The notes beneath the pieces were generated by a model that saw nothing but the letters and a program-made list of their open reading frames with translations, searched no databases and had not been told where the DNA came from. Position numbers and translations under genes: made by a program. A DNA stretch of 64,000 nt. It comes from Pseudomonas psychrophila HA-4 (GTDB taxonomy: Bacteria > Pseudomonadota > Gammaproteobacteria > Pseudomonadales > Pseudomonadaceae). How positions within the stretch are numbered: the stretch's first letter is position 1; each line of letters opens with the position of its first letter. Below, in pieces: positions 27,026 through 35,127 of this stretch. The stretch spans positions 16,186-80,185 of the forward strand of contig NZ_ALJC01000117.1 of the NCBI RefSeq assembly GCF_000282975.1, written 5' to 3'.

Positions 27026-27364
27026 TTTGAATTATTCCAATTTGACTTTGTTGTGTTTTTTGGCAGAATTTACGCATTTTGAGTAATTTAAAGTCCTAGA
27101 CATGTAACAAATATCATCCGAACCAAATAATATAGAAACAACAGACTAGGAAAAAACAAACACTTCCAAACAACACATCAAAAAGATTACTCAAAAGGAG
27201 TCAAAAGTCTTACAAGTACGGTTAAAAAATCTTACTCCCTATCAAAAGAACTGACATCTCCGCCTATAGGCTGTCAGCTCGCACTGATCAATGGATTGGT
27301 CTTTTTTTGAAATTAACGTGCTCATTTAATCGAGCACAAAACAATAGTTCAACTGGAGTCAGTC
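27026..27364. promoter_or_regulatory. AT-rich divergent regulatory region with mirrored sites
   Basis: This 339-bp gap between the CI-type gene and the Ogr-like gene is strikingly A+T-rich against its surroundings. TTTTGAGTAAT at 27077-27087 is exactly mirrored by ATTACTCAAAA at 27186-27196. Further TCAAAA and GAGTCAAAAGTC words lie at 27190-27210. These are candidate repressor operators. AACTGGAGTC at 27350-27359 supplies the ribosome-binding site of the Ogr-like gene. Confidence 0.5.
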
Positions 27365-27634
27365 ATGAGCACTTATAAAATGGTTTGTCCGCATTGCTTA
27401 AGCAGAATGCGTATTCGCACCAGCGAAGGTCGACATATCTTCTTGCGCGTCGCTTATTTGCAATGCACAACTGAAGCGTGCGGTTGGTCGGTCAGGGCCG
27501 AATTTGAAATGACCCATGAGTTGTCTCCCAGTGGCATGCCGAACCCGAATGTTCACCTTCCAGGCGTCAATCAAGAGTTGCGCCAAGCAGCGCTGCCTAC
27601 CGAGAGAATTATTGATGAGAGCGTACGAGCATGA
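27365..27634 (+). CDS. Ogr/Delta-like zinc-finger protein
   Basis: An 89-residue protein with a zinc-binding pattern: CPHC near the N-terminus and CTTEAC about 30 residues later. Between them is the RTSEGRHIFLRVAYLQC stretch. This matches the P2-phage Ogr/Delta family of late-gene activators (CxxC-x~22-CxxxxC), which contact RNA polymerase alpha. ATG 27365 is preceded by CTGGAG. It diverges from the CI-type repressor and overlaps the next gene by ATGA. No phage late genes are in view, so its target is elsewhere or lost. Confidence 0.78.
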   Translation: MSTYKMVCPHCLSRMRIRTSEGRHIFLRVAYLQCTTEACGWSVRAEFEMTHELSPSGMPNPNVHLPGVNQELRQAALPTERIIDESVRA

Positions 27635-27990
27635 TCCCTATTTACTCTCAAATCGATGGACAGCACTGCATTCAGCAAGCGGCACTGGATTTTTTACAAC
27701 GTTACCAAGCTCGGCATGTCGGAAATGATCAGGTGCTATTTTGCAAAGCTGTTGAGTATTTGAGCTCAACTTTCGAACTGGCCACGCCTCTTGCGGAAAA
27801 ACTGGTCAGTCATGCCTATGGCGATTTGAAGATCCTCCATGAACGACGACGTCTGGACATCAGTGCGAGCAGCGATACCCTTGCCGTCATTACCGACCCA
27901 GCCAACGGAATGACTTGGGCTGTGCCCGTCGGGGTAATTGTAGGAAGAATTATCGAGGCGCCAAACAACCGACGATTGCGCCTGGTCTGA
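27631..27990 (+). CDS. Hypothetical protein coupled to the Ogr-like gene
   Basis: A 119-residue soluble protein of unknown family. It begins MIPIYSQIDGQHCIQQAALDF and ends with the basic tail NNRRLRLV. No signal peptide or membrane span is seen. ATG 27631 overlaps the Ogr-like stop codon (ATGA), indicating a two-gene operon. It is probably phage-derived by association. A miniature inverted-repeat element begins 11 bp after its stop. Confidence 0.68.
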   Translation: MIPIYSQIDGQHCIQQAALDFLQRYQARHVGNDQVLFCKAVEYLSSTFELATPLAEKLVSHAYGDLKILHERRRLDISASSDTLAVITDPANGMTWAVPVGVIVGRIIEAPNNRRLRLV

Positions 27991-28003
27991 CTCAAATCGA
28001 CCG

Positions 28004-28150
28004 CTAGGCTCTGTACGACATGTTTTCGCACGTGGGTTAGGCAAGGCGAAAACAGGCGAGAAAGCGGAGTCTACGGGTTGTAAATGAGTATTTCGGACCA
28101 GCTTTGAGCACCGCATTACCGAGCGCAGATACATTTCCTACAGAGCCTAG
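28004..28150. mobile_element. Miniature inverted-repeat element with CTAG duplication
   Basis: A 139-bp segment (28008-28146) begins GCTCTGTACGACATGT and ends with the partial inverse (ACATTTCCTACAGAGC); about 17 of 24 terminal positions match. It is flanked on both sides by CTAG, and with flanks CGCTAGGCTCTGTA is a perfect 14-bp inverted repeat. There is no coding capacity. Four-base YTAR-type duplications and such ends suggest a non-autonomous derivative of an IS5-like element; the parent was not identified. Confidence 0.72.
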
Positions 28151-28222
28151 CGCGAGCCAGCACACCAGGCGCCTTACCTGGTGTGCCAAATTTTGGGCCG
28201 TCCCGAAACAGACAGAGACGAC

Positions 28223-28915
28223 TTAAATCGGCGGTAACGCCCAGTCGACAGGCGATAAGCCATTCTGCTCAAGAAACTTGTTGGTTCGACTAAAGTGCCC
28301 ATTGCCGATAAAGCCGCGGTACGCAGAAAGTGGTGACGGATGCACCGACGTCAGCACTAAGTGCTTGGTTGCATCAATCAGCTTTTGCTTGCTTTGTGCA
28401 TGCGCGCCCCATAACAAAAAGACCAGCTTGGGCTGCTCTTCACTGACCACTTGAATAATACGATCGGTGAAACGCTCCCAGCCTTTCTTGGCATGAGAAG
28501 CGGCAATCCCCCGCTCCACCGTCATGGTCGTGTTGAGCAGCAGAACGCCTTGATCCGCCCAATGCTGCAAGCAGCCATGCGGGGCGATATCAATATTTAA
28601 ATCGCGCTTGAGTTCTTTATAGATGTTGGCCAGTGAGGGCGGCACAGCGATGCCCGGTTGAACTGAAAAGCACAAACCATGTGCCTGGCCAGGCCCGTGG
28701 TAGGGGTCTTGCCCAATAATGACCACTTTGATTTTATCCAGCGGGGTGGAGTTCAACGCATTGAAAATAAGCGGCCCTGGCGGGTAAATTTCTTTTCCGG
28801 CCGCGTGCTCCAGCCGTAAGAACTCACGCAGCTCGCTCATGTAGGGCTCATCGAACTCCTCACGCAAAGCCTGCTTCCAGACAGCTTCAAGTTTTATACG
28901 ATCATCCGACGTCAT
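28223..28915 (-). CDS. ung: Uracil-DNA glycosylase
   Basis: A 230-residue base-excision enzyme that removes uracil from DNA. The water-activating motif GQDPYHGPGQAHG has its Asp at residue 70. The uracil pocket and minor-groove motifs are LLNTTMTVE and HPSPLSAYRG. The open frame extends upstream to 28972, but ATG 28915 gives normal length. It stands alone to the right of the accessory patch, returning to core genome. Confidence 0.97.
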   Translation of the reverse strand: MTSDDRIKLEAVWKQALREEFDEPYMSELREFLRLEHAAGKEIYPPGPLIFNALNSTPLDKIKVVIIGQDPYHGPGQAHGLCFSVQPGIAVPPSLANIYKELKRDLNIDIAPHGCLQHWADQGVLLLNTTMTVERGIAASHAKKGWERFTDRIIQVVSEEQPKLVFLLWGAHAQSKQKLIDATKHLVLTSVHPSPLSAYRGFIGNGHFSRTNKFLEQNGLSPVDWALPPI

Positions 28916-29062
28916 GGCTACACCCTGAAAAACAATGCCGCGGACACTAAAAAAGCTCGCCCTCAATGTCAATTGATCAATGCAGCGTTTTGATGCATCA
29001 CAGACTGGCGCATCGAACGCCAGCCTGTGACAAGCAGCTTTGGAGCGGTACCTTAAGCCCGC

Positions 29063-29347
29063 TTATCGGCCTCCCCACCCCCTGCCCTGACCTGAACCGT
29101 AACCACCGCCATAGCCACCTCCGTAGTGATACCCCGGAGACGGACGGTAGCCTGGTCCCCAGTAACGGGGCGACGGCGCGTAGTAGCCCCGAGGGTAGAC
29201 GTAGTAAGAACGATAACCGCCGTAGTAATAAGGCGCCGGCGACGTATACACCTCAGTGGTGCGATAACCGCTATAGCCCGAGTAATATGGCACGCACGCA
29301 GACACAGCCAAACTCAATACAACGATAGTGAGTAGACGACGATACAT
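29063..29347 (-). CDS. Small Gly/Tyr-rich lipoprotein
   Basis: A 94-residue secreted lipoprotein. The signal MYRRLLTIVVLSLAVSAC ends in a lipobox (VSAC), so the protein should be acylated at Cys-18. The mature part is dominated by Gly, Tyr, Pro and Arg (GGYGGGYGSGQGRGWGG at the end) and is probably disordered on the outer membrane surface or in the periplasm. ATG 29347 follows AGGAGG. The function is unknown; similar proteins are common in pseudomonads. Confidence 0.85.
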   Translation of the reverse strand: MYRRLLTIVVLSLAVSACVPYYSGYSGYRTTEVYTSPAPYYYGGYRSYYVYPRGYYAPSPRYWGPGYRPSPGYHYGGGYGGGYGSGQGRGWGGR

Positions 29348-29572
29348 AGCGGCCTCCTGGACCGCGAAAGGGCACATACCAGCGGCGCTGGACGGCGGCA
29401 AACAGCAACGCTGCCTGACAGTGTTTAAGACCGTAAAAATAAGACTCGGTGCCGTGAATGAAAACTGTCAGACCAGCGGATGCACCCACGCTGATGCATC
29501 GCCCGGCGCCTAGAGTTTTCACAACACCTACACTCAAACCACTGACGCTGGCCCACTAACGGACACACTGAC

Positions 29573-29794
29573 ATGACTGCCCCTAACCTCTGCCCAGCGT
29601 GCGGTGCGCGCAATAACTGCTCTATGGCCAGCGAGCAAATCGAGGACCAACCTTGCTGGTGCTACAGCGTCAGCATTGACCCGCAGATCCTCCAGGCCTT
29701 GGCGCCCGAACAACGCAACAGTGCATGCCTCTGCCCGCGCTGCGCAGATGTGTTAAGCCAATTGCCGCCAGCGTCGACTCAACAGCTCACGTAA
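29573..29794 (+). CDS. Cysteine-rich CWC-family protein
   Basis: A 73-residue protein with paired cysteines: LCPACGARNNC, then PCWCYSV and ACLCPRC. This is the cysteine-rich CWC pattern, likely binding zinc; its role is unknown. It sits 33 bp upstream of rsuA on the same strand, as in many pseudomonads, and is probably co-transcribed with it. Confidence 0.85.
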   Translation: MTAPNLCPACGARNNCSMASEQIEDQPCWCYSVSIDPQILQALAPEQRNSACLCPRCADVLSQLPPASTQQLT

Positions 29795-29827
29795 GATGCA
29801 CACCTGTATTTCTTGTGATGTATCGCT

Positions 29828-30523
29828 ATGCGCCTAGACCGTTTTCTTAGCAACTTACCCCAGTTCAACCGCCAGCAAGCACGCCTGCTGCTCATAGAAA
29901 AACGCGTTCACGTTGATGGTCAGGTTGTGTGTGACCCGCACCATGATGTCCGGGAGTTTAGCCATGTCGAGCTTGGAGATCAGGTCTTGCAGGTTGGTAA
30001 ACCTGCGCGTTACTTGATGCTTCACAAGCCGCCCGGCTGCGTCAGTGCCACACAAGATCCCGAACACCCGACGGTGCTTGATCTGCTAAACGAGGCGGAC
30101 AAACACGACCTGCATATCGCTGGCCGACTGGACTTCAACACCAGCGGCCTGATGCTCATCACCAATGATGGCCACTGGTCACGCCATCTGACCCAACCGC
30201 AGACCAAACTGCCTAAGGTCTATTACGTCGAGACCGAGCAACCCATCAGCGGCGAATATGTCGCCAAGTTCGAAGAGGGGGTGTTTTTCGCCTATGAGAA
30301 CCTGACTACATTGCCTGCCAAACTGCAACTGCTCGGCCCTTGCAGTGCGCGCCTAAGTATCGTTGAAGGCCGCTACCATCAGGTCAAACGCATGTTTGGC
30401 TACTTCAACAACAAGGTCGTGCGCCTGCACCGTGAAAGCATTGGCCCCTTGACCCTCGACAGCCAGCTTGCACCCGGCGAGTACCGGGCACTCACTGCTC
30501 AGGAAAAAGCTGCGATCTTTTAA
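29828..30523 (+). CDS. rsuA: 16S rRNA pseudouridine-516 synthase
   Basis: A 231-residue enzyme converting U516 of 16S rRNA to pseudouridine. The N-terminal S4 RNA-binding domain (MRLDRFLSNLPQFNRQQARL) is followed by the catalytic domain. The motif GRLDFNTSGLMLITNDG carries Asp-102, the position known for E. coli RsuA. The C-terminal GRYHQVKRMFGYFNNKV segment is also typical. It is followed by a REP remnant at 30519-30565. Confidence 0.92.
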   Translation: MRLDRFLSNLPQFNRQQARLLLIEKRVHVDGQVVCDPHHDVREFSHVELGDQVLQVGKPARYLMLHKPPGCVSATQDPEHPTVLDLLNEADKHDLHIAGRLDFNTSGLMLITNDGHWSRHLTQPQTKLPKVYYVETEQPISGEYVAKFEEGVFFAYENLTTLPAKLQLLGPCSARLSIVEGRYHQVKRMFGYFNNKVVRLHRESIGPLTLDSQLAPGEYRALTAQEKAAIF

Positions 30524-30565
30524 ACGATCAAAAGCTCGCGAGGTAAGCTCGCTCCAACAGTTGAA
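30519..30565. repeat. REP-type element after rsuA
   Basis: TTTTAAACGATCAAAAGCTCG followed by GGTAAGCTCGCTCCAACAG is a degenerate copy of the window's REP family. It overlaps the rsuA stop codon. Confidence 0.5.
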
Positions 30566-30647
30566 TGCGCGTATGGCCCCGCCTACCTGTCACAATCGCA
30601 GCGCATTATCCGCCTGACAGACGCTCGATTCACTGGAGTCAGACGCC

Positions 30648-31523
30648 ATGATGAAGCCCGAAATCGCCGTGCTCGACATTCAAGGGCAATATCGAATACA
30701 CACCGAGTTCTATCGCTCTGATACCGCAGACAACACCATCATCCTGGTCAACGGCTCTATGGCGACCACCGCATCGTTTGCCCAAACCGTGAAAAATCTG
30801 CACCCATATCTGAACGTCGTGCTGTACGACCAGCCTTATGCAGGCAAGTCAAAACCGCACAATCGGCATCAAGAAATGCTGACTAAAGAACTCGAAGCCC
30901 ATGTGCTTCTCGAGTTGATCGAGCATTTTGATGCGCAGTACTTACTGTCATTTTCATGGGGTGGTACAGCCGCGTTGACCGCACTGGCGAGTGCGCCACG
31001 GCGCATCAAAAAAGCCGTTATCAGCTCCTTTTCGCCGCTCATCAACGCCCCTATGCGCAACTACCTGGAGCGCGGTCGCAATTGCCTAGCAGACTGCAAC
31101 CGCACGCAAGTCGGCAACCTAGTCAATGACACCCTAGGCAAACACTTGCCGTCGCTGTTCAAGCGCTTCAACTTTCGGCATGTCAGCACCCTTGCCGAGC
31201 ATGAATACGCTCAAATGCACTTTCATATTGATCAGGTACTGACGGGCGATCAGCAGTGCTACCTCAACGCCACGAAGAGCATTGAAATACCTGTGCTGTT
31301 TATTAATGGCGCCTGGGATGAGTACACCGCTGCAAGCGACGTCGTGCAGTTTGCGCGACCGATCCGCAACAGCCAGTTTATTTGCTTGGAAAACACCGGG
31401 CACTTTCTGGACATGGAACACAAGCAGGCCAGTCACATCAGCAAGATTGCCCTGCTGAACTTTTTAAAACCCCACGCTTCATTATTTTCCAGACCCACGC
31501 AACACATGTCGCTTGCGCTGTGA
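30648..31523 (+). CDS. phaG: (R)-3-hydroxydecanoyl-ACP:CoA transacylase (PhaG)
   Basis: A 291-residue alpha/beta-hydrolase-fold protein that diverts fatty-acid intermediates to polyhydroxyalkanoate precursors. The start PEIAVLDIQGQYR and the segments NGSMATTASFAQTVKNLHP and NLVNDTLGKHLPSLFKRFN closely match remembered P. putida PhaG. It is more distant from RhlA, the rhamnolipid-type homologue. The nucleophile motif is SFSWGG (Ser-103), with INGAWDEYT and ENTGHFLDME holding Asp and His. Two adjacent ATGs are available: 30648 has better spacing to GGAG, while 30651 gives the family numbering (Ser-102). Confidence 0.9.
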   Translation: MMKPEIAVLDIQGQYRIHTEFYRSDTADNTIILVNGSMATTASFAQTVKNLHPYLNVVLYDQPYAGKSKPHNRHQEMLTKELEAHVLLELIEHFDAQYLLSFSWGGTAALTALASAPRRIKKAVISSFSPLINAPMRNYLERGRNCLADCNRTQVGNLVNDTLGKHLPSLFKRFNFRHVSTLAEHEYAQMHFHIDQVLTGDQQCYLNATKSIEIPVLFINGAWDEYTAASDVVQFARPIRNSQFICLENTGHFLDMEHKQASHISKIALLNFLKPHASLFSRPTQHMSLAL

Positions 31524-31630
31524 TGCTCCCAGCGACACGAAAGAGTTTTAAACAACGTCAAAAAAATCATCTTTTAAGAATAAAAACTTCTCATCAGAGC
31601 CGACTTCTGGTACAAAGTTAGCCGCTTTGA

Positions 31631-31704
31631 GCGGGTATAGTTTAGTGGCAAAACGAAAGCTTCCCAAGCTTTAGTTGAGGGTTCGATTCCCTCTACCCGC
31701 TCCA
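31631..31704 (+). tRNA. tRNA-Gly (anticodon CCC)
   Basis: The acceptor stem GCGGGTA pairs with TACCCGC. The D arm contains TAGTTTAGTGGCAAAAC and the T arm GGGTTCGATTCCC. The anticodon stem AAAGC/GCTTT encloses the loop TTCCCAA, giving anticodon CCC. The CCA end is encoded at 31702-31704. Confidence 0.96.
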
Positions 31705-31860
31705 TATTTCCTAGCGTTTTCAGGCTCTTACGCCTACTTCTTTCTTGCCATTCCCCTCTTCGCGTCGAATCATTATCTGCATACCGCAGTTGCTGTAAGC
31801 GGAGCGTGTACCTGTTATTCATCCATCAACCGCCAAGAACAAGCCGCGAACCTGTGCCAC

Positions 31861-32865
31861 TCACAGCACATCTGCCCGCAGTTGTGGAAAGACCTTTGAA
31901 ACCTTGTTCAACAAGTAGTCGCCATACTCACCGTGGAAGGCATGCACATTGGTCTTATCCCAGCGCTGAGCGCTGTCGTCCTGTTGCTCAACCACGGGTA
32001 AACCGGCAATAGGCTGTACCCGAGCTCTGAAGTTGGGGTCGAAGAACAGCGGGAACGACAACCGGTCGGACCCCGAGGTGTTGCGTGCGACACGATGCGG
32101 CGTCGAGCGATACAAGCCACCTGTCATCCGGTCCAGCATGTCACCGATGTTGCACAGAAATGCGCCAGGGATGGGCGTCGCGTCGATCCAGCCTTGGGGT
32201 GTACGCACTTGCAGGCCACCGATGCTGTCCTGATGAAGAATGGTCAACAGCCCATAATCGGTGTGTTCGCCCACACCCCATTGCACATCCAGCCCTTCTG
32301 GAACGGGTTGCGAGGGGTAGTTGAACAGGCGGAACAAAATCAGTGGATCCGCGGTGTAGCGATCGAAAAAGTACTGTTCGTCCAAACCCAGACTCTGGGC
32401 GACGCCTTCCATCAAACGATGGCCCAATTGGGTGACCGCCTGCATGTAGGCGAGGATGGTTTCGCGAAAGTCGACGACGTCAGGAAACAGGTTTGCGCCA
32501 TGAACCGGGGTTTTGGCCACGACTTCCGGCGCCGATTCGTCCAGTTCAGTCCCCAAGTACAAGCCTTCTTTCCAGTCTGGCCGATTGGAGGTCAGCTCAC
32601 CGCCAAGCGGGAAGTAACCGCGCCAGGCTCGCCCACCCAATTCCATCCGCCAACGCAATTTAGTGGCCTCATCCAGCGCAAAAAACTCATGACTCAAGGT
32701 TTCCAGCCGCTGTACCAGTGCCGGGTCGATGCCATGCCCGACGACATAGAAAAAGCCCTGCTCGCGGCAGGCGCGGCTGATGTGCTCAGCGACTTCACTG
32801 CGCCCGCTTGCAGTGAACAATGGCGCCACATCAATGATGGGTAACTCTCGGATCGCAGTGTTCAT
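31861..32865 (-). CDS. 2-oxoglutarate/Fe(II) oxygenase, isopenicillin-N-synthase-like
   Basis: A 334-residue non-haem iron oxygenase. The iron triad is visible: GEHTDYGLLTILHQD gives His and Asp, and STPHRVARN gives the second His; RLSFPLFF supplies the 2-oxoglutarate-binding Arg-Ser pair. The N-terminus IRELPIIDVAPLF is typical of the family. ATG 32865 is used; a GTG two codons earlier is possible. It lies 13 bp after an amino-acid ABC transporter and probably oxidises the imported compound. P. aeruginosa PA4191-PA4195 has the same arrangement as recalled. The substrate is unknown. Confidence 0.85.
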   Translation of the reverse strand: MNTAIRELPIIDVAPLFTASGRSEVAEHISRACREQGFFYVVGHGIDPALVQRLETLSHEFFALDEATKLRWRMELGGRAWRGYFPLGGELTSNRPDWKEGLYLGTELDESAPEVVAKTPVHGANLFPDVVDFRETILAYMQAVTQLGHRLMEGVAQSLGLDEQYFFDRYTADPLILFRLFNYPSQPVPEGLDVQWGVGEHTDYGLLTILHQDSIGGLQVRTPQGWIDATPIPGAFLCNIGDMLDRMTGGLYRSTPHRVARNTSGSDRLSFPLFFDPNFRARVQPIAGLPVVEQQDDSAQRWDKTNVHAFHGEYGDYLLNKVSKVFPQLRADVL

Positions 32866-32878
32866 GGCCACTCAGCCC

Positions 32879-33622
32879 TCAAACGGCAGACGAAAAAGGT
32901 GTTCGGATATCCGCCAAAAATTTCTGTGTGCGCGGATGTTCCGGGTTCTGGAAAAAGCGCTCGGCAGGCGCTCGCTCAAGTACTCGGCCCTGATCCATAA
33001 ATAAAACCCGGTCGGCCACTTCACGGGCAAAGCCCATCTCGTGGGTCACCACGACCATGGTCATGCCATCGCGGGCCAGATCACGCATCACCAACAACAC
33101 TTCCCCAACCATCTCCGGGTCGAGCGCACTGGTGGGCTCGTCAAACAGCATCAGCGGTGGGCGCATCGCCAGCGCCCGAGCAATGGCCACGCGCTGCTGC
33201 TGACCACCGGATAAATTGATCGGAAACGCGCTCGCCTTGTGCGCGAGCCCCACACGATCGAGCAACACCATGGCTTCTTTTTCGGCGTCTGCACGGCTCA
33301 GGCCACGCAACCGAATGGGCGCCAATGTGCAGTTTTCCAGCACGGTGAGGTGTGGAAACAGGTTGAACTGCTGAAACACAAAGCCGATGTGTGAACGAAA
33401 CTGGTTCAGGTCCAGGTCCTTGGCGTGGATGTCCTGACCATCTATCAGGATGCGCCCGGACTTGATCGGCTCCAGGCGATTAAGGGTGCGGATCAGGGTC
33501 GATTTACCCGACCCCGACGGCCCGCAAATCACCACCACTTCGCCCTTGGCAATGTGCTCATCGACATCCACCAGCGCCTGATAGGTGCCGTACCACTTGT
33601 TAACTTTTTCCAGACGAATCAT
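32879..33622 (-). CDS. Amino-acid ABC transporter ATP-binding protein
   Basis: A 247-residue ATPase of the polar-amino-acid importer family (GlnQ-like). Walker A is GPSGSGKST, the signature LSGGQQQR, Walker B LMLFDEPTSALD, and the switch His is in VVVTHEMGFA. Its ATG overlaps the stop of the permease gene by one base. It powers uptake through the two permeases encoded just upstream. Confidence 0.93.
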   Translation of the reverse strand: MIRLEKVNKWYGTYQALVDVDEHIAKGEVVVICGPSGSGKSTLIRTLNRLEPIKSGRILIDGQDIHAKDLDLNQFRSHIGFVFQQFNLFPHLTVLENCTLAPIRLRGLSRADAEKEAMVLLDRVGLAHKASAFPINLSGGQQQRVAIARALAMRPPLMLFDEPTSALDPEMVGEVLLVMRDLARDGMTMVVVTHEMGFAREVADRVLFMDQGRVLERAPAERFFQNPEHPRTQKFLADIRTPFSSAV

Positions 33623-34335
33623 CAGGTCACCTTGCTGTTGTCAGTTAAGGAAACACGTTGCGTCTGACGCCTCTCAAGCCAGAAGGCGAAACGTGACAGG
33701 CCAAAGCACGACACAAAATACGTGAGCCCCAGAATCAGGTAGACCTGAGCTGGCATGGTGAATACCTGCGTGTTGATCTGCGAGGCGATAAAGGAGATTT
33801 CCGTGAGGCCAATGATGTAGCCCAATGAGGTTTCCTTGATCGTCGAGACAAACTGGTTAACCAGCGAAGGCAGCATCGTGCGCAACGCCTGCGGCAGGAC
33901 CACCCAGCGCATCGTGCGCCAATAGCCGAACCCCAGCGAACGGGATGCTTCCACCTGCCCGCGATCCAGCCCCTGCACCCCGGCGCGAACGATCTCAGAC
34001 AGGTACGCCGCGTCGAAGATCACCAGTGCAATCAGCATGGTGGTGAACTGGTCGGTCTTGAATCCGGTGAGGCTGGGCAGAAAAAAGTACGCCCAAAAAA
34101 TCACCATCAATAACGGGGTGCCGCGCACCACAAACACCAACGCCGTAACCGGCCAACGCAGCCAGCGCCACGGGCTGAGCCGCGCCAAGCCGAACAACAC
34201 GCCCAGCGGCATTGCCAATACCAGCGCAGCAGACGCCAGGATCAAGGTCAGTGCCAGCCCGCCGAGCGGCCCGTTGGGGTATTGACCCACTAAGAAATAC
34301 ACCCAGTACGAATCGATCAACTCTACTGTGGTCAT
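33622..34335 (-). CDS. Amino-acid ABC transporter permease
   Basis: A 237-residue HisM/GlnP-type inner-membrane permease with about five spans (for example ALTLILASAALVLAMPLGV). The cytoplasmic EAA loop reads ASRSLGFGYWRTMRWVVLPQ. ATG 34335 overlaps the preceding permease stop by four bases (ATGA). The frame extends further upstream to 34371 within the other permease. Confidence 0.92.
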   Translation of the reverse strand: MTTVELIDSYWVYFLVGQYPNGPLGGLALTLILASAALVLAMPLGVLFGLARLSPWRWLRWPVTALVFVVRGTPLLMVIFWAYFFLPSLTGFKTDQFTTMLIALVIFDAAYLSEIVRAGVQGLDRGQVEASRSLGFGYWRTMRWVVLPQALRTMLPSLVNQFVSTIKETSLGYIIGLTEISFIASQINTQVFTMPAQVYLILGLTYFVSCFGLSRFAFWLERRQTQRVSLTDNSKVT

Positions 34336-35030
34336 CGTGATTTCGCCTGCACGTAGCGGTGTTGATACCACGCCGCAGCACCGGTAATCAGCAGCGACAC
34401 GCTGAGATAGGCCGATGTGGCAAAGGCAAAGGATTCAAGGCTGCGGAATGTTGCGGTTTCAACCTGCCCGGCCTGATACATCAACTCGGCCACACCGACC
34501 ACCGTGGCGATGCTGGTGTTTTTCCACAGATTGAGGGTTTGCGAGATCAGCGGCGCAATGGTCACCCGCAAGGCTTGCGGCAAGACCACCAGACGCATGC
34601 TCTCAAGGTAACCAAAACCCAGGGCTCGCCCGGCTTCCAGTTGCACGATAGGGATCGCGCGGATACCGCTGCGAATGTCTTCGCTCATAAAGGCTGCGGT
34701 GTACAGCGTCAACGCGACGATGGCGCTGATGGCTTCAATGTTGCCGGCGTAGAGCCACTCGCGTAAGGACTCAGGCAGAAACTCGGGCGCAGCGAAATAC
34801 CAGAACAACATGTGCGCCAGCAACGGAATATTGCGGATTGATTCAACGTAGGCAAAACCCAGCCATTGCAGCGGCCGCACGGGTGACAGGCGCAGCAAAG
34901 CAATGAACAGTGCCAACGGGAGTGAGCACACTAACGTGACACAGGCGAGCTTTATAGACAGCATCAAGCCACTGAGCAGCATGTCGTGGTATTGACCGCT
35001 CAGGAGTAACGAATAATCAAAATCCGGCAT
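34332..35030 (-). CDS. Amino-acid ABC transporter permease
   Basis: A 232-residue second permease of the same importer, with family spans such as GLMLSIKLACVTLVCSLPLA and the EAA loop LEAGRALGFGYLESMRLVV. ATG 35030 (MPDFDYSLLLSGQY) fits the family start better than the in-frame ATG at 35063, though neither has a strong ribosome-binding site. It pairs with the product of 33622-34335. Confidence 0.9.
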   Translation of the reverse strand: MPDFDYSLLLSGQYHDMLLSGLMLSIKLACVTLVCSLPLALFIALLRLSPVRPLQWLGFAYVESIRNIPLLAHMLFWYFAAPEFLPESLREWLYAGNIEAISAIVALTLYTAAFMSEDIRSGIRAIPIVQLEAGRALGFGYLESMRLVVLPQALRVTIAPLISQTLNLWKNTSIATVVGVAELMYQAGQVETATFRSLESFAFATSAYLSVSLLITGAAAWYQHRYVQAKSR

Positions 35031-35127
35031 CACGCGTAAAACTCTTGGAGACCGGCTGGCCATTCATTGGCGTTGCCTGGGGTTACCAGACCAGCAATGT
35101 CACGACCAGCCCGCCTAATGGCAGCGG

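Noticed and set aside
31574..31822. Minus-strand open frame containing GIEPSTKAWEAFVLPLNYTR
   Set aside because: It is antisense to tRNA-Gly(CCC) at 31631-31704; this peptide is a known artefact of translating across tRNA genes.
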